From Aquabacterium sp. J223 (lineage in GTDB: Bacteria; Pseudomonadota; Gammaproteobacteria; Burkholderiales; Burkholderiaceae_C): a stretch of 64,000 nucleotides of DNA. Below, piece after piece: positions 1 to 8,882 of this stretch. Both the position numbers and the translations under genes were made by a program. The stretch spans positions 2,790,001 through 2,854,000 of the forward strand of contig NZ_CP088297.1 in assembly GCF_024666615.1 (NCBI RefSeq). Direction: 5' to 3'. The notes under the pieces were generated by a model. That model saw only the letters and a program-made list of their open reading frames with translations. It searched no databases and had not been told where the DNA came from. Positions within the stretch are counted from its first letter, which is position 1; each line of letters starts with the position of its first letter.

Positions 1-3000
1 TGGCGACGCCACGGGCCACCAGCGCCTCGCGCACCACGAGGCCGCGCTGCAGGGCCAGCTCCCGCAGGTCGTCCTCGTCGACGGCGAGCCGGGCCAGCAC
101 CTGGGCCTCCAGCTCGGCGGGAGGCAGGTCGCTCAGGCCGCCCAGCGCATTGCGCGGCGCCTGCGGCGGCGGATTGGCGCGGTACAGCGCGCGCAGCAGG
201 CGCACCCGCTCCTCGCCGGCCGGCGTGGCCGCTGCACCGCCGCCGGCCGCGGCCTGCACGCCGCGGCGGCGTTGCTCCTCGGCCAGGCGCGCCTCCAGAA
301 CCGCGCGCCGCAGCGGCTCGCGTTCGGCCTCCACGTCCACCGCACCGGCGATGCGAAGGCTCACGGCCGGCCGGTCCTGCAGCGCGCGGGCCAGCCGGTC
401 CAGCTCGGCCGCGGCGTCGGGGGCCAGCATCGGGCGGCCCGGCAGGAAGCGCACGTTCACCTGCTCGCCGCCGCCCTCCCCACCGATCCCGGCCAGCAGC
501 GCGAAGGGCGACGTGACCGCCTTGACGATGAGGTTGCCCAGGGCCTTGAGCACCAGCCCGCCGAGGCTGAACTGCGGATCGCCCAGCCGCCCCGCCACCG
601 GCAGGTCGAGCTGGATGCGGCCCTGGCGGTCGGTGAGCAGGGACACCGCCAGCTTCACCGGCAGCCGGGTGGCGTCCGGGCTGTCCACCCGCTCGCCGAA
701 CTGCAACTGGTTCAGCTCCACCCGGTTGCTGGCCTCCAGTTCGCCGCCTTCCCGCACCCGGTAGTGCACCGCCATCGCCAGCTTGCCGCGGTCGATCTCG
801 TAGCCGATGTACTTGCCGGCGTAGGGCGACAGCGGCGCCAGTTCGATCTCGCGCGCCGAGGCCTCGATGTCCAGCAGCGGCGGGCTGAACGCCGGGTTCA
901 GCTGCCCCTGCACCTTCAGCTCCCCGGTGCCGGCGATGCGCCCGTCGAGGGACAGCGCGGCCGGCTCGCGCTGCGCCGTGCCGAAGGCGCCCAGCCGACC
1001 CTGCAGGCCGCTGAGCACGGCGCTGTAGTTGGGCCGCACGAAGCGGTCGGTGAAGTTGATGCGGCCGTTGTCGAGGACCAGCCCACCGACGGCCAGGGTC
1101 ACCGCCGGCCGGGCGGCGGCGGGAGCGTCGGTGGCCGGTGCCGGCGACAGCCGCCGAGGCGCCGGGCCGAAGCCGCCGGGCGGCGCCGGCGGCACGCCGG
1201 GCGGTGCGGCCACGTCGGTGAGGTTGAAGCGACCCTGCTCGGTGATCACCAGGCGGGTGTCGAGGTCGCTCAGAACCGCTTCGCCGAGGCTGAGGCGAGG
1301 GGCGGCGCCGGGCGCCAGTTGCACCTGCAGGCCGGGCAGCCGCAGCGCGCTCCAGCCGAGCAGTGGGCTGGGCGCGCCGTCGGTGCCGTCCGGGGCCATC
1401 AGCTGCAGTTCGCCCAGCACCAGTTCGCCGTCGCCGGCCAGGCGCAGGCCGTCGCCCGCCAGCGCCATGTCGACCCGCCCGGTGCCCCCGAGCAGCAGGC
1501 GCTGCAGGCTGAGCGCCGACGGCAACTCGACGTAGCGCTCCCAGCCGTGCAGCGGCAGCCGTTCGGCGGTCCAGCGGGCCTGCAGCCGGCCCTGCGCCGG
1601 GTCGGCGGCCGCGGTCCCGCTCCACAGCCCGCTTGCCGAGAGCCGCCCGCCGGCGCTGGCCCGCCCGTCGTCGACGCGCGCCGACAGGCTCCATTCCGCC
1701 GGCGCCGGCGTGCCGGCCGGCGGCGGCCACTGCAGCCGGCGAAGGCTGACGTTCAGCGCCTCCCAGCGGCTGCGCAGGCTGCGCTGGGCGCCGCGCGGGG
1801 TCGGGGCGCTGTCGGTCCAGTGCAGGCGGCCGCCTTCCACCCGCGCGTCGTCGACGCTGACCGACCAGCCCGGCGCCGCCGTTGCGGGCGCGGCGGCGGG
1901 CGTCCCGGTCGCCGCGCCATTCGGCGGCGGCCGAAGCGCCTGCAGCGCGACGGCCCAGTCGAGCCGGCCGTCGCGGCCCCGGCGGGCGACGGCCACCGGC
2001 GCCTCCAGCGACACCCCGCCGATGGCGATGCGCCGGGCGGCGCCGTCGACCTGCAGCCGGGTCAGGGCCAGGCGTCGCCACCCGAGCTGCGGCGGGAGGT
2101 CGGTGGCGCCGCGTGTCCGGCCCTCAGCGCGTGCCGCAGGCGGGCCGCCGTCGGCCAGCGCCGGCGGCCGCCAGGCCAGTGCGTCGAGGCGCAACGAGGG
2201 CACCTCGGCCTGCCAGGCATCGCCCTGCCAGCGCAGCGTGGCGCTGGCCTGGCCGTGCCCGTCCAGCTGGGCCGCCGCGCCCGCCGGGCGCCAGGGCGCG
2301 AAGGCGGCCAGGTCCAGCTCGTCGAGGGTGGCGGAGAGGCGCCCGGCGGCCGGCGCGGCCTCCCCCTGCAGCGACAGCCGCGCGGCCGGCCGGCCGTCGA
2401 CCTGCCAGCGGCTGTCGGCCTGCAGGGTCACCGGCGTCGGCTGCGGCCAGCGCCAGGCCCCCAGCCGGGCCTGCGGCAGGTGCAGCGACACCTGCGCCGC
2501 GGGTTGGCGGGTGCGGTCCGTGAGGGTCAGGCGGGCGTCGTCCAGCCGAAGGCCCTCGCCCTGCAGCGTCCACGGTGGTGGCGATGCCCCTGCGGCGGTG
2601 GCGCGGGCTTCCGCCGGGCGACCCGGCCAGCGCAGGCTGCCGTCGGGGTCGCGCTGCAGGCCGGCCTCGGCGCCGACGAGCAGCACCGGGCCGAGCACCA
2701 GCCGCCGGGCCTCGCTGTCGATCGCGCTCACCGGCACCACCAGTTGGCGCCAGGACAGTGCGCCGCCATCGGCCGCCTGCAGGCGCAGGTCGGCGCCCTG
2801 CAGTTCGCCGCGGCCCTGCAGCCGGGGCGGCCGGTCGCCGCCCCAGTGCAGCTGCAGGTCGGCCTTCGCCCCGAGCCGGCCGGCCCGTGGGGTCAACGGC
2901 AGACCGGTCGGCCACCAGGCCTGCCAGTCCGGCAGCGACAGGTCGTCCAGCCGGACCGACAGCGCGGCCTGCGGCTGGGCGGCGAAGGGCGCGAGCGTGC

Positions 3001-3673
3001 CTTTCGCCGTCAGCTGGGCGCCCGAGGCCAGGGCCGAGGCCGACAGCCGCGCGGCCGGCACGTCGTCCGCCGTCGGCGAGGTCAGTCGCGACAGGCCCTG
3101 CAGTTCGACCTGCAGCGATGCCAGGTCGAGCCGCCGCACCGGGCCGCCGTCGTCGAACAGCAGGCGGCCGTCGCGCACGGTGAACGATTGCAGCGCCCAG
3201 CGGGCCGGCGGGCGTCCGGGCTCGGGGGTCGGTGCCGCCAGTCGCCGCACGAGGTCGTCGAAGTCCCAGCCCTCGGCATGGCGGGCCACCCGCAGCACCG
3301 GGCGTTCGAGCTCGAGCGCCGCCACCACCGGCGCCCGCTGCCAGAGCGACTGCGGCGACAGCCGCAGCGACACCCGATCGGCGCTCAGCGCCGGGGCATC
3401 GATGCCGGGCGGTCCGGCCAGCCGCACGCCGTCGAGTTGCACCACCAGCCGCCACGGCACCACCGAGAGCCGATCCACCTGCAGCGGCCGGCCCAGGGCC
3501 TGGCTGGCACGGGCCTGCAGCGGCGGCCGCAGCAGCGCGTCGGCGCCGGCCCACAGCACCAGCGGCAGCACCCCGAGGACGACGAGCAGCAGCGCCGCGG
3601 TGGCCACCGCCACGCGGCGCCAGGGTCGGCCGCGTGGTGATGGGAACGAAGCCGAAGTGGGTGCCGGCGGCAT
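1..3673 (-). CDS. DUF748 (AsmA-like) envelope protein, 3' end beyond the window
   Basis: Very large exported/membrane-anchored protein; 1224 codons lie in the window and the frame is still open at base 1. It starts at the ATG complementary to 3671-3673. The N-terminus has a short basic stretch followed by one hydrophobic helix (about residues 18-42), then a long beta-rich region. The C-terminal part contains the family hallmark around FSLGGLVLKALGNLIVKAVT and SPFALL (complement of about 500-600), followed by an R/E/A-rich tail. I read the frame at the start, in the middle (about 2030) and near the left edge, and it is the same, so I see no frameshift. DUF748 proteins belong to the AsmA-like superfamily of inner-membrane proteins that span the periplasm and are thought to act in lipid transport or outer-membrane homeostasis. 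The specific role here is unknown. Confidence 0.85.
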   Translation of the reverse strand, partial: MPPAPTSASFPSPRGRPWRRVAVATAALLLVVLGVLPLVLWAGADALLRPPLQARASQALGRPLQVDRLSVVPWRLVVQLDGVRLAGPPGIDAPALSADRVSLRLSPQSLWQRAPVVAALELERPVLRVARHAEGWDFDDLVRRLAAPTPEPGRPPARWALQSFTVRDGRLLFDDGGPVRRLDLASLQVELQGLSRLTSPTADDVPAARLSASALASGAQLTAKGTLAPFAAQPQAALSVRLDDLSLPDWQAWWPTGLPLTPRAGRLGAKADLQLHWGGDRPPRLQGRGELQGADLRLQAADGGALSWRQLVVPVSAIDSEARRLVLGPVLLVGAEAGLQRDPDGSLRWPGRPAEARATAAGASPPPWTLQGEGLRLDDARLTLTDRTRQPAAQVSLHLPQARLGAWRWPQPTPVTLQADSRWQVDGRPAARLSLQGEAAPAAGRLSATLDELDLAAFAPWRPAGAAAQLDGHGQASATLRWQGDAWQAEVPSLRLDALAWRPPALADGGPPAARAEGRTRGATDLPPQLGWRRLALTRLQVDGAARRIAIGGVSLEAPVAVARRGRDGRLDWAVALQALRPPPNGAATGTPAAAPATAAPGWSVSVDDARVEGGRLHWTDSAPTPRGAQRSLRSRWEALNVSLRRLQWPPPAGTPAPAEWSLSARVDDGRASAGGRLSASGLWSGTAAADPAQGRLQARWTAERLPLHGWERYVELPSALSLQRLLLGGTGRVDMALAGDGLRLAGDGELVLGELQLMAPDGTDGAPSPLLGWSALRLPGLQVQLAPGAAPRLSLGEAVLSDLDTRLVITEQGRFNLTDVAAPPGVPPAPPGGFGPAPRRLSPAPATDAPAAARPAVTLAVGGLVLDNGRINFTDRFVRPNYSAVLSGLQGRLGAFGTAQREPAALSLDGRIAGTGELKVQGQLNPAFSPPLLDIEASAREIELAPLSPYAGKYIGYEIDRGKLAMAVHYRVREGGELEASNRVELNQLQFGERVDSPDATRLPVKLAVSLLTDRQGRIQLDLPVAGRLGDPQFSLGGLVLKALGNLIVKAVTSPFALLAGIGGEGGGEQVNVRFLPGRPMLAPDAAAELDRLARALQDRPAVSLRIAGAVDVEAEREPLRRAVLEARLAEEQRRRGVQAAAGGGAAATPAGEERVRLLRALYRANPPPQAPRNALGGLSDLPPAELEAQVLARLAVDEDDLRELALQRGLVVREALVARGVA

Positions 3674-3735
3674 AGGCGGGCGATGATAGGTGCGACCCTG
3701 CCCCATCCGCCGCAGGGTCGTGGGCTGCAGGCAAG

Positions 3736-5076
3736 ATGCACGACCACGCCCACCCTGTCGCCGCCATGACCGCCGCCCTCGACGCCTACTGGATGCCCTT
3801 CACCGCCAACCGGCAGTTCAAGGCGGCGCCGCGGCTGCTGGTGCGCGCCGAGGGCATGCACTACTGGACCGACGACGGCCGGCGCATCCTCGACGGCGCC
3901 GCCGGCCTGTGGTGCGTCAACGCCGGCCACGGCCGGCCCCGCATCGCGCAGGCCATCGCCGAGCAGGCCGGGCAGATGGACTTCGCGCCGCCGTTCCAGA
4001 TGGGGCACCCGAAGGCCTTCGCGCTGGCCGAGCGGCTGGCCGCCCTGGCGCCCGCCGGGCTCGACCGGGTGTTCTTCACCAACTCCGGCAGCGAGGCGGT
4101 GGACAGCGCCCTGAAGATCGCGCTGGCCTGGCACCGGCTGCGCGGCGACGGCGCCCGCACCCGGCTCGTCGGCCGCGAACGCGGCTACCATGGCGTCAAC
4201 TTCGGCGGCACCTCGGTGGGCGGCATCGTCGGCAACCGCAAGCCCTTCGGCCCGCTGCTGGGCGGCGTCGACCACCTGCGCCACACCCACGACGCGCAGC
4301 GCAATGCCTTCTCGGTCGGCCAGCCCGCGCATGGCGCCGAGCTGGCCGACGACCTGGAGCGGCTGGTGGCGCTGCACGACGCCTCGACCATCGCCGCCGT
4401 CATCGTCGAGCCGGTGGCCGGCTCCACCGGCGTGCTGGTGCCGCCGGAGGGCTACCTGCAGCGGCTGCGCGAGGTCTGCGACCGCCACGGCATCCTGCTC
4501 ATCTTCGACGAGGTCATCACCGGCTTCGGCCGGCTGGGCGCGCCTTTCGCGGCGCAGCGCTTCGGCGTCACGCCCGACCTGATGACGGTGGCCAAGGGCC
4601 TGACCAACGGCGCGGTGCCGATGGGCGCGGTGCTGGCCAAGCGTGCGATCCACGACGCCTTCATGCAGGGGCCCGAGCACCTGATCGAGCTGCCGCACGG
4701 CTATACCTACTCCGGCCACCCGCTGGCCTGCGCGGCCGGCCTGGCGACGCTGGACACCTACGAGGAGGAAGGCCTGCTGACCCGCGCCCGCACGCTGGAG
4801 GCCGGCTTCGCCGAGGCGCTGCACAGCCTGCGCCGGCGGCCGCACGTGGTCGACATCCGCAACCTCGGCTTGGTCGGCGCGGTGGAACTGGCGCCGCGGC
4901 CCGGTGCACCAGCGCAGCGCGCCTTCGACGTCTTCCTCGACTGTTTCCACCGCGAAGGGGTGCTGGTGCGCACCACCGGCGACACCATCGCGCTGTCGCC
5001 GCCGCTGATCGCCTCGGCGGAACAGCTGCAGGCGCTGGTGGCCGCCCTCGGGCGGGCGCTGGACCGTGTCGGCTGA
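3736..5076 (+). CDS. Class III omega-amino acid:pyruvate aminotransferase
   Basis: PLP-dependent fold-type I enzyme of 446 residues, moving an amino group from an omega-amino acid or amine (beta-alanine type) to pyruvate. N-terminal LDAYWMPFTANRQFK is characteristic of the beta-alanine:pyruvate transaminase group. The PLP lysine is K287 in VAKGLTNGAVPMG, and the upstream LIFDEVITGFGR carries the aspartate that contacts the PLP ring nitrogen. Length is normal for the family. Start at 3736 gives MHDHAHPV; an internal ATG at 3766 (MTAALDAYW) matches family N-termini better and is a realistic alternative. The exact amine substrate cannot be read from the sequence. It may be transcribed with the downstream methyltransferase (gap 67 nt), but there is no functional link that I can name. 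Confidence 0.9.
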   Translation: MHDHAHPVAAMTAALDAYWMPFTANRQFKAAPRLLVRAEGMHYWTDDGRRILDGAAGLWCVNAGHGRPRIAQAIAEQAGQMDFAPPFQMGHPKAFALAERLAALAPAGLDRVFFTNSGSEAVDSALKIALAWHRLRGDGARTRLVGRERGYHGVNFGGTSVGGIVGNRKPFGPLLGGVDHLRHTHDAQRNAFSVGQPAHGAELADDLERLVALHDASTIAAVIVEPVAGSTGVLVPPEGYLQRLREVCDRHGILLIFDEVITGFGRLGAPFAAQRFGVTPDLMTVAKGLTNGAVPMGAVLAKRAIHDAFMQGPEHLIELPHGYTYSGHPLACAAGLATLDTYEEEGLLTRARTLEAGFAEALHSLRRRPHVVDIRNLGLVGAVELAPRPGAPAQRAFDVFLDCFHREGVLVRTTGDTIALSPPLIASAEQLQALVAALGRALDRVG

Positions 5077-5143
5077 TGCCGACAACGTCACCCCCGGCAC
5101 GCTGACTGCCTGCAGGGCCCCCGGGAACACCCCAGGGGCAGGG

Positions 5144-5839
5144 ATGCAGGAAGCCGAGTTCGACCTCGTCGCCGACGAATACGCCGCGATGCACGCGCGC
5201 AGCGTCGCCGCGTCGGGCGAGAGCCTGGAGTTCTTCGCCCGCTACAAGGTGCAGGACGCCGCCCGTGAAGCGGCCCGCGCCGGCGTGCCGGTGCGCCGGG
5301 TGCTGGACTTCGGCTGCGGCATCGGCAATTCCCTGCCATTTCTTCACACCGCTTTTCCGACGGCCGAGGTCGTCGGCGCCGACGTCTCGCAGCGCAGCCT
5401 GGACATCGCGCGCCAGCGCGCCGGCTCGGACCGGCTGACGCTGCACCGCATCGAGGACCAGCGGCTGCCGCTGCCCGACGGCAGCATCGACCTCGCCTTC
5501 ACCGCCTGCGTCTTCCACCACATCCCGCAGGCCGAGCACCCCCACTGGCTGCGGGAGCTGCGGCGGGTCACCCGTCCCGGCGGGCTGCTGATGTTGTTCG
5601 AGCACAACCCGCTGAACCCGCTGACCTGCAAGGCGGTGCGCGACTGCCCGTTCGACGCCAACGCGGTGCTGATCCACGGCCGCGAGATGGCCCGCCGCGC
5701 GGCGCCCACGGGGTGGCGGTCGCCGCGCATCGTCTACCGGCTGTTCTTTCCGCACGCCCTGCGCTTCGCCCGGCCGCTGGAACGGCTGATGGTCCGCCTG
5801 CCGCTGGGGGCGCAGTACTACCTGCGGGCGACACGGTGA
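5144..5839 (+). CDS. Class I SAM-dependent methyltransferase
   Basis: About 231 residues. SAM-binding motif I is VLDFGCGIGNSLPFL (near residues 52-66), followed by VVGADVSQRSLD (motif II) and the Methyltransf_11-type HHIPQ and RVTRPGGLLMLFEHNP segments. An ATG at 5144 is chosen because it follows a GGGGCAGGG purine stretch; an ATG-less upstream extension in the same frame is not family-like. The stop TGA (5837-5839) overlaps the GTG of the next gene, so translation is probably coupled to the GtrA/GT2/membrane protein cluster. The acceptor is unknown; context suggests a lipid-linked sugar or polysaccharide precursor, which is inference only. Confidence 0.85.
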   Translation: MQEAEFDLVADEYAAMHARSVAASGESLEFFARYKVQDAAREAARAGVPVRRVLDFGCGIGNSLPFLHTAFPTAEVVGADVSQRSLDIARQRAGSDRLTLHRIEDQRLPLPDGSIDLAFTACVFHHIPQAEHPHWLRELRRVTRPGGLLMLFEHNPLNPLTCKAVRDCPFDANAVLIHGREMARRAAPTGWRSPRIVYRLFFPHALRFARPLERLMVRLPLGAQYYLRATR

Positions 5840-6288
5840 ACAGCATCGCGCCCGCCCGCCCCCTGCCGCTGCCGCTGTGGCGGTCGGCGCTGCGCTTCGG
5901 GCTGGTCGGCATCAGCAACACGGTGCTCGGCCTGGCCGTCATCTGGCTGGCCTGGCGCTGGTGGGGCTGGGCCGACCTGCCGGCCAACGTGCTGGGTTAC
6001 GCCGTCGGTTTCGTCTGGAGCTTCTTCGCCCACCGCCACTGGACCTTCGGCCGCCCGGCCGGCCGGGCCGACCAGCACCTGCTGCGCTACGCCCTGGTCT
6101 GCGCCATGGCCTACGCGATGAACCTGCTGGTGCTGCAGGTCGCCCGCGGCTGGGCCGGGCCGCAGCCCTTCTGGCCGCACGTGCTGGCGATGGTGACCTA
6201 CACCGCCGTGAGCTTCACCGGCAGCCGCTTCTTCGCCTTCAAGGAGTCCCCGCCATGCTCGACCCGCAGCGATCGCAGTTCCCGCTGA
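5836..6288 (+). CDS. GtrA family membrane protein (putative polyprenyl-linked sugar flippase)
   Basis: 150 residues with four predicted membrane helices, the classic GtrA fold: GLVGISNTVLGLAVIW, the conserved VLGYAVGFVWSFF followed by HRHWTF, LLRYALVCAMAYAMNLLVL, and a last helix ending in SRFFAF. GtrA proteins are thought to flip bactoprenyl-phosphate-linked sugars made by a GtrB-type enzyme across the inner membrane. GTG start at 5836 overlaps the stop of the methyltransferase (GTGA overlap). The 3' end overlaps the next gene by 34 nt. The last residues after FAFKES are unlikely to be conserved. Its position directly before a GtrB-like glycosyltransferase supports the assignment. Confidence 0.85.
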   Translation: MNSIAPARPLPLPLWRSALRFGLVGISNTVLGLAVIWLAWRWWGWADLPANVLGYAVGFVWSFFAHRHWTFGRPAGRADQHLLRYALVCAMAYAMNLLVLQVARGWAGPQPFWPHVLAMVTYTAVSFTGSRFFAFKESPPCSTRSDRSSR

Positions 6289-7256
6289 ACACGGCGGTGC
6301 CCTTCTCCCGGCCGCAGCAGGCGCTGCGGCTGGGCCTCGTCGTGCCCTGCTACAACGAGCAGGAAGTGCTGCCGCAGACGCTGGCCAAGCTGCTGGCGCT
6401 GCTCGACCGGCTGCAGCGCGAGGGCCTGGTCGACGACGAGAGCGGCATCACCTTCGTCGACGACGGCTCGCGCGACGCCACCTGGTCGATGATCGAGCGC
6501 GCGCACCTGGAGGATCGCCGTGTGCATGGCATCAAGCTGTCGTGCAACCGCGGCCACCAGAACGCCCTGCTGGCCGGGCTGATGAGCACCAGCGGCGACG
6601 TGCTGATCAGCCTGGACGCCGACCTGCAGGACGACCTGGAGGCCATCCCGCGCATGCTGCAGGCGCATCGCGAGGGCGCCGACGTGGTGCTCGGCGTGCG
6701 CTCGCGGCGCGACACCGACACCTGGTTCAAGCGCACCACCGCGCAGGGCTACTACGCCCTGCTGCGCAAGCTGGGCGTGGACATCGTGCCCGACCATGCC
6801 GACTTCCGGCTGCTCAGCCGGCGGGCGCTGGAGGCGCTGCGCGATTTCCGCGAGGTCAACCTGTTCCTGCGCGGCATCATCCCGCTGCTCGGCTTCAAGC
6901 GCGCCATCGTCACCTACGAGCGGCAGCAGCGCACCGCCGGCGAGAGCAAGTACCCCTTCCGCCGCATGCTGGCGCTGGCGATGGAGGGTGTGTTCTCGTT
7001 CTCCACCGTGCCGCTGCAGTGGATCTCGATGTGCGGCGTGGTGATCTCGCTCGGCGCGCTGGGCTTCGCGCTGTGGGCGCTGGGCGTGCGGCTGTTCACC
7101 GACCTCGGCATCCCCGGCTGGGCGTCGACGGTGATCCCGATCTCCTTCCTCGGCGGGCTGCAGCTGATGGCGCTGGGCATCATCGGCGGCTACCTGTCGC
7201 GGGTGTACGCCGAGACCAAGCAGCGGCCACGCTTCATCGTGGAGCAGTCGTTGTGA
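6255..7256 (+). CDS. GtrB/DPMS-like family 2 glycosyltransferase
   Basis: 333 residues. GT2 domain near the N-terminus: VVPCYNEQEVLPQTL (nucleotide-binding start), ITFVDDGSRDAT, ISLDADLQDDLEAIP (DxD metal-binding region) and DHADFRLLSRRALEAL. Two C-terminal membrane helices follow (WISMCGVVISLGALGFALWA and VIPISFLGGLQLMALGIIGG), as in dolichol/undecaprenyl-phosphate sugar transferases. Expected reaction: transfer of a hexose from a nucleotide sugar to undecaprenyl phosphate on the cytoplasmic face. The ATG at 6255 has a good ribosome site (AAGGAG at 6241). It overlaps gtrA upstream, and its TGA (7254-7256) overlaps the GTG of the next gene. Confidence 0.88.
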   Translation: MLDPQRSQFPLNTAVPFSRPQQALRLGLVVPCYNEQEVLPQTLAKLLALLDRLQREGLVDDESGITFVDDGSRDATWSMIERAHLEDRRVHGIKLSCNRGHQNALLAGLMSTSGDVLISLDADLQDDLEAIPRMLQAHREGADVVLGVRSRRDTDTWFKRTTAQGYYALLRKLGVDIVPDHADFRLLSRRALEALRDFREVNLFLRGIIPLLGFKRAIVTYERQQRTAGESKYPFRRMLALAMEGVFSFSTVPLQWISMCGVVISLGALGFALWALGVRLFTDLGIPGWASTVIPISFLGGLQLMALGIIGGYLSRVYAETKQRPRFIVEQSL

Positions 7257-8857
7257 GGCCGGCGTCGCACCGGTCGCCTCTTCCCCCGCCGGGCGACGGC
7301 GGTGAGCGCCGTCGCCCCGGCCCCCTGGGCGTGGGCGGCGACGCCCGCAGCGACGCGCCGGCCGTGCCGTGGCCACGCTGGCTGTTCTGGCTGGCGGTGG
7401 CCTTCGGCGCGTCGGTCTTCTGGATCGCCGACCACCCGCCGATGGCGGACCTGGCCCAGCATTCCGGCCAGGTGGCGCTGTGGCGCGACCTCATCCTCGG
7501 CCGCTCGGCCTGGGCCGACCTGGTGCGCATCAACCTGCTCACGCCCTACCTGCTGGGCTACGGGCTGGCACTGCCGCTGTCGTTCGTGCTGCCGCTGGTC
7601 ACGGCGTTCAAGGTCCTGCTCACCGTCGCCTACCTGGCCTTCGTGCTGGTCAGCGTGAGGCTGCGCCAGCACCATGGCGCCGACGAGCGGCTGGACCCGC
7701 TGTTCCTGTTCTCCTTCCTCGGCTACGCCTACAAGTGGGGGCTCATCACCTTCATGATGGCGGCGCCGGTGGTGCTGCTGCTGCTCCTGCTGGCCAGCAA
7801 GCAGGCGCAGGCGCCGACGCTGCGGCGCGGCCTGGCGGTGGCAGGGCTTGCCGTGGCGCTGCTGTTCTCGCACGGGCTGGCCTTCCTGTTCGCGGTGGGC
7901 ACCGGCCTGGCCTATGCGCTGTGGGGCACCTGGCAGCGGCGCGGCGGCTTCTGGCCCCAGGTGGCGCCGTACCTGCTGCCGCTGGCCGGCTTCGTCGCGC
8001 TGTTCGCCATCAACCGGCTGCTGCAGGCGGAGTTCAAGGCGCCGTACGACTACGTGCCGATCTACGACTGGGGCTGGAAGCGCATCCCCAAGGCGATGAT
8101 CTACATCGTCGGCAGCCTGGAGGACAAGCACCTGCTGCCGCTCGGCCTGGCGCTGCTGGCCATGCCCTTCGTCATGGGCCTGCGGCCGCGCTGGCGCCTC
8201 GAGCCGCGCACCATCCCCGTGGCCTGCCTGCTGGTGCTGCTGCTGGCCGGCCCGTCCTTCGCGCTGGACACCGCCCTGCTGTGGGAGCGCTTCTGCCTGT
8301 ACCTGCCGCCGCTGTGGGCGCTGGCCTTCGTGCAGCCGGCCTCGCGCCCGGCGCCGCGCTGGCAGCCGGCCGCGGCGCGGCTGCTGTTCGCGCTGTGCCT
8401 GGTGCTGCCCGCGCTGCAGGCGCACCGGGCCTGGCGCTTCGACCTCGAGACCCGGGAGCTGAACGCCGGCCTGCGCAGCCTGGAGCCCAACCAGCGGCTG
8501 GTGATGATGGCCTACGAGTTCCACAGCCACGACGCGCAGAACCCGGTCATCTACATGCAGTACGGCGCCTGGTACCAGGCCGAACGCGGCGGCTTCGTCG
8601 ACTACAACTTCGCCTGGTTCCCGCCGCAGGTCGTGCGCTTCAAGCCGGACAAGCTGCCGCCGGTGAACCCGGGCTTCGAATGGAAGCCCTGGCGCTTCGA
8701 GTGGAACGAGTTCCGCGGCGGCGACTACCGCTACTTCCTGGTCTACCGGGCGAAGAAGACGCCCGAGGAGATCTTCAAGGGCGCGCCCTGCATGCCCAAG
8801 GTGAAGTGGACGGCGCACGACGGCTGGGTCCTATACGAACGCGTGGACGCTTGTTGA
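7253..8857 (+). CDS. Polytopic membrane protein, candidate GtrC-like/GT-C glycosyltransferase
   Basis: 534 residues, not recognised as a named family. After a Pro/Gly/Arg-rich cytoplasmic leader there are about ten hydrophobic helices (for example LFWLAVAFGASVFWIA, YLLGYGLALPLSFVLPLV, VVLLLLLLAS, LLVLLLAGPSF). A C-terminal soluble domain of about 140 residues begins near WRFDLETRELNAGL and has aromatic-rich segments. That layout is typical of GT-C type sugar transferases and of GtrC-type serotype-conversion enzymes, which are poorly conserved and always sit after gtrA-gtrB. GTG start at 7253 overlaps the preceding stop (GTGA). Function is inferred from topology and gene order only. Confidence 0.6.
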   Translation: MRPASHRSPLPPPGDGGERRRPGPLGVGGDARSDAPAVPWPRWLFWLAVAFGASVFWIADHPPMADLAQHSGQVALWRDLILGRSAWADLVRINLLTPYLLGYGLALPLSFVLPLVTAFKVLLTVAYLAFVLVSVRLRQHHGADERLDPLFLFSFLGYAYKWGLITFMMAAPVVLLLLLLASKQAQAPTLRRGLAVAGLAVALLFSHGLAFLFAVGTGLAYALWGTWQRRGGFWPQVAPYLLPLAGFVALFAINRLLQAEFKAPYDYVPIYDWGWKRIPKAMIYIVGSLEDKHLLPLGLALLAMPFVMGLRPRWRLEPRTIPVACLLVLLLAGPSFALDTALLWERFCLYLPPLWALAFVQPASRPAPRWQPAAARLLFALCLVLPALQAHRAWRFDLETRELNAGLRSLEPNQRLVMMAYEFHSHDAQNPVIYMQYGAWYQAERGGFVDYNFAWFPPQVVRFKPDKLPPVNPGFEWKPWRFEWNEFRGGDYRYFLVYRAKKTPEEIFKGAPCMPKVKWTAHDGWVLYERVDAC

Positions 8858-8882
8858 ACCGACGACCCGGCATGGCTGGTGC

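Noticed and set aside
272-3640. A 1122-codon open frame on the plus strand across the DUF748 gene
   Set aside because: Composition (Gln/Arg/Ala/Pro) is that of a GC-rich shadow frame; the minus frame carries clear DUF748 features at both ends.
5144-8857. gtr-like cluster as part of a prophage
   Set aside because: No integrase, attachment repeats or phage structural genes are near, and base composition does not change.
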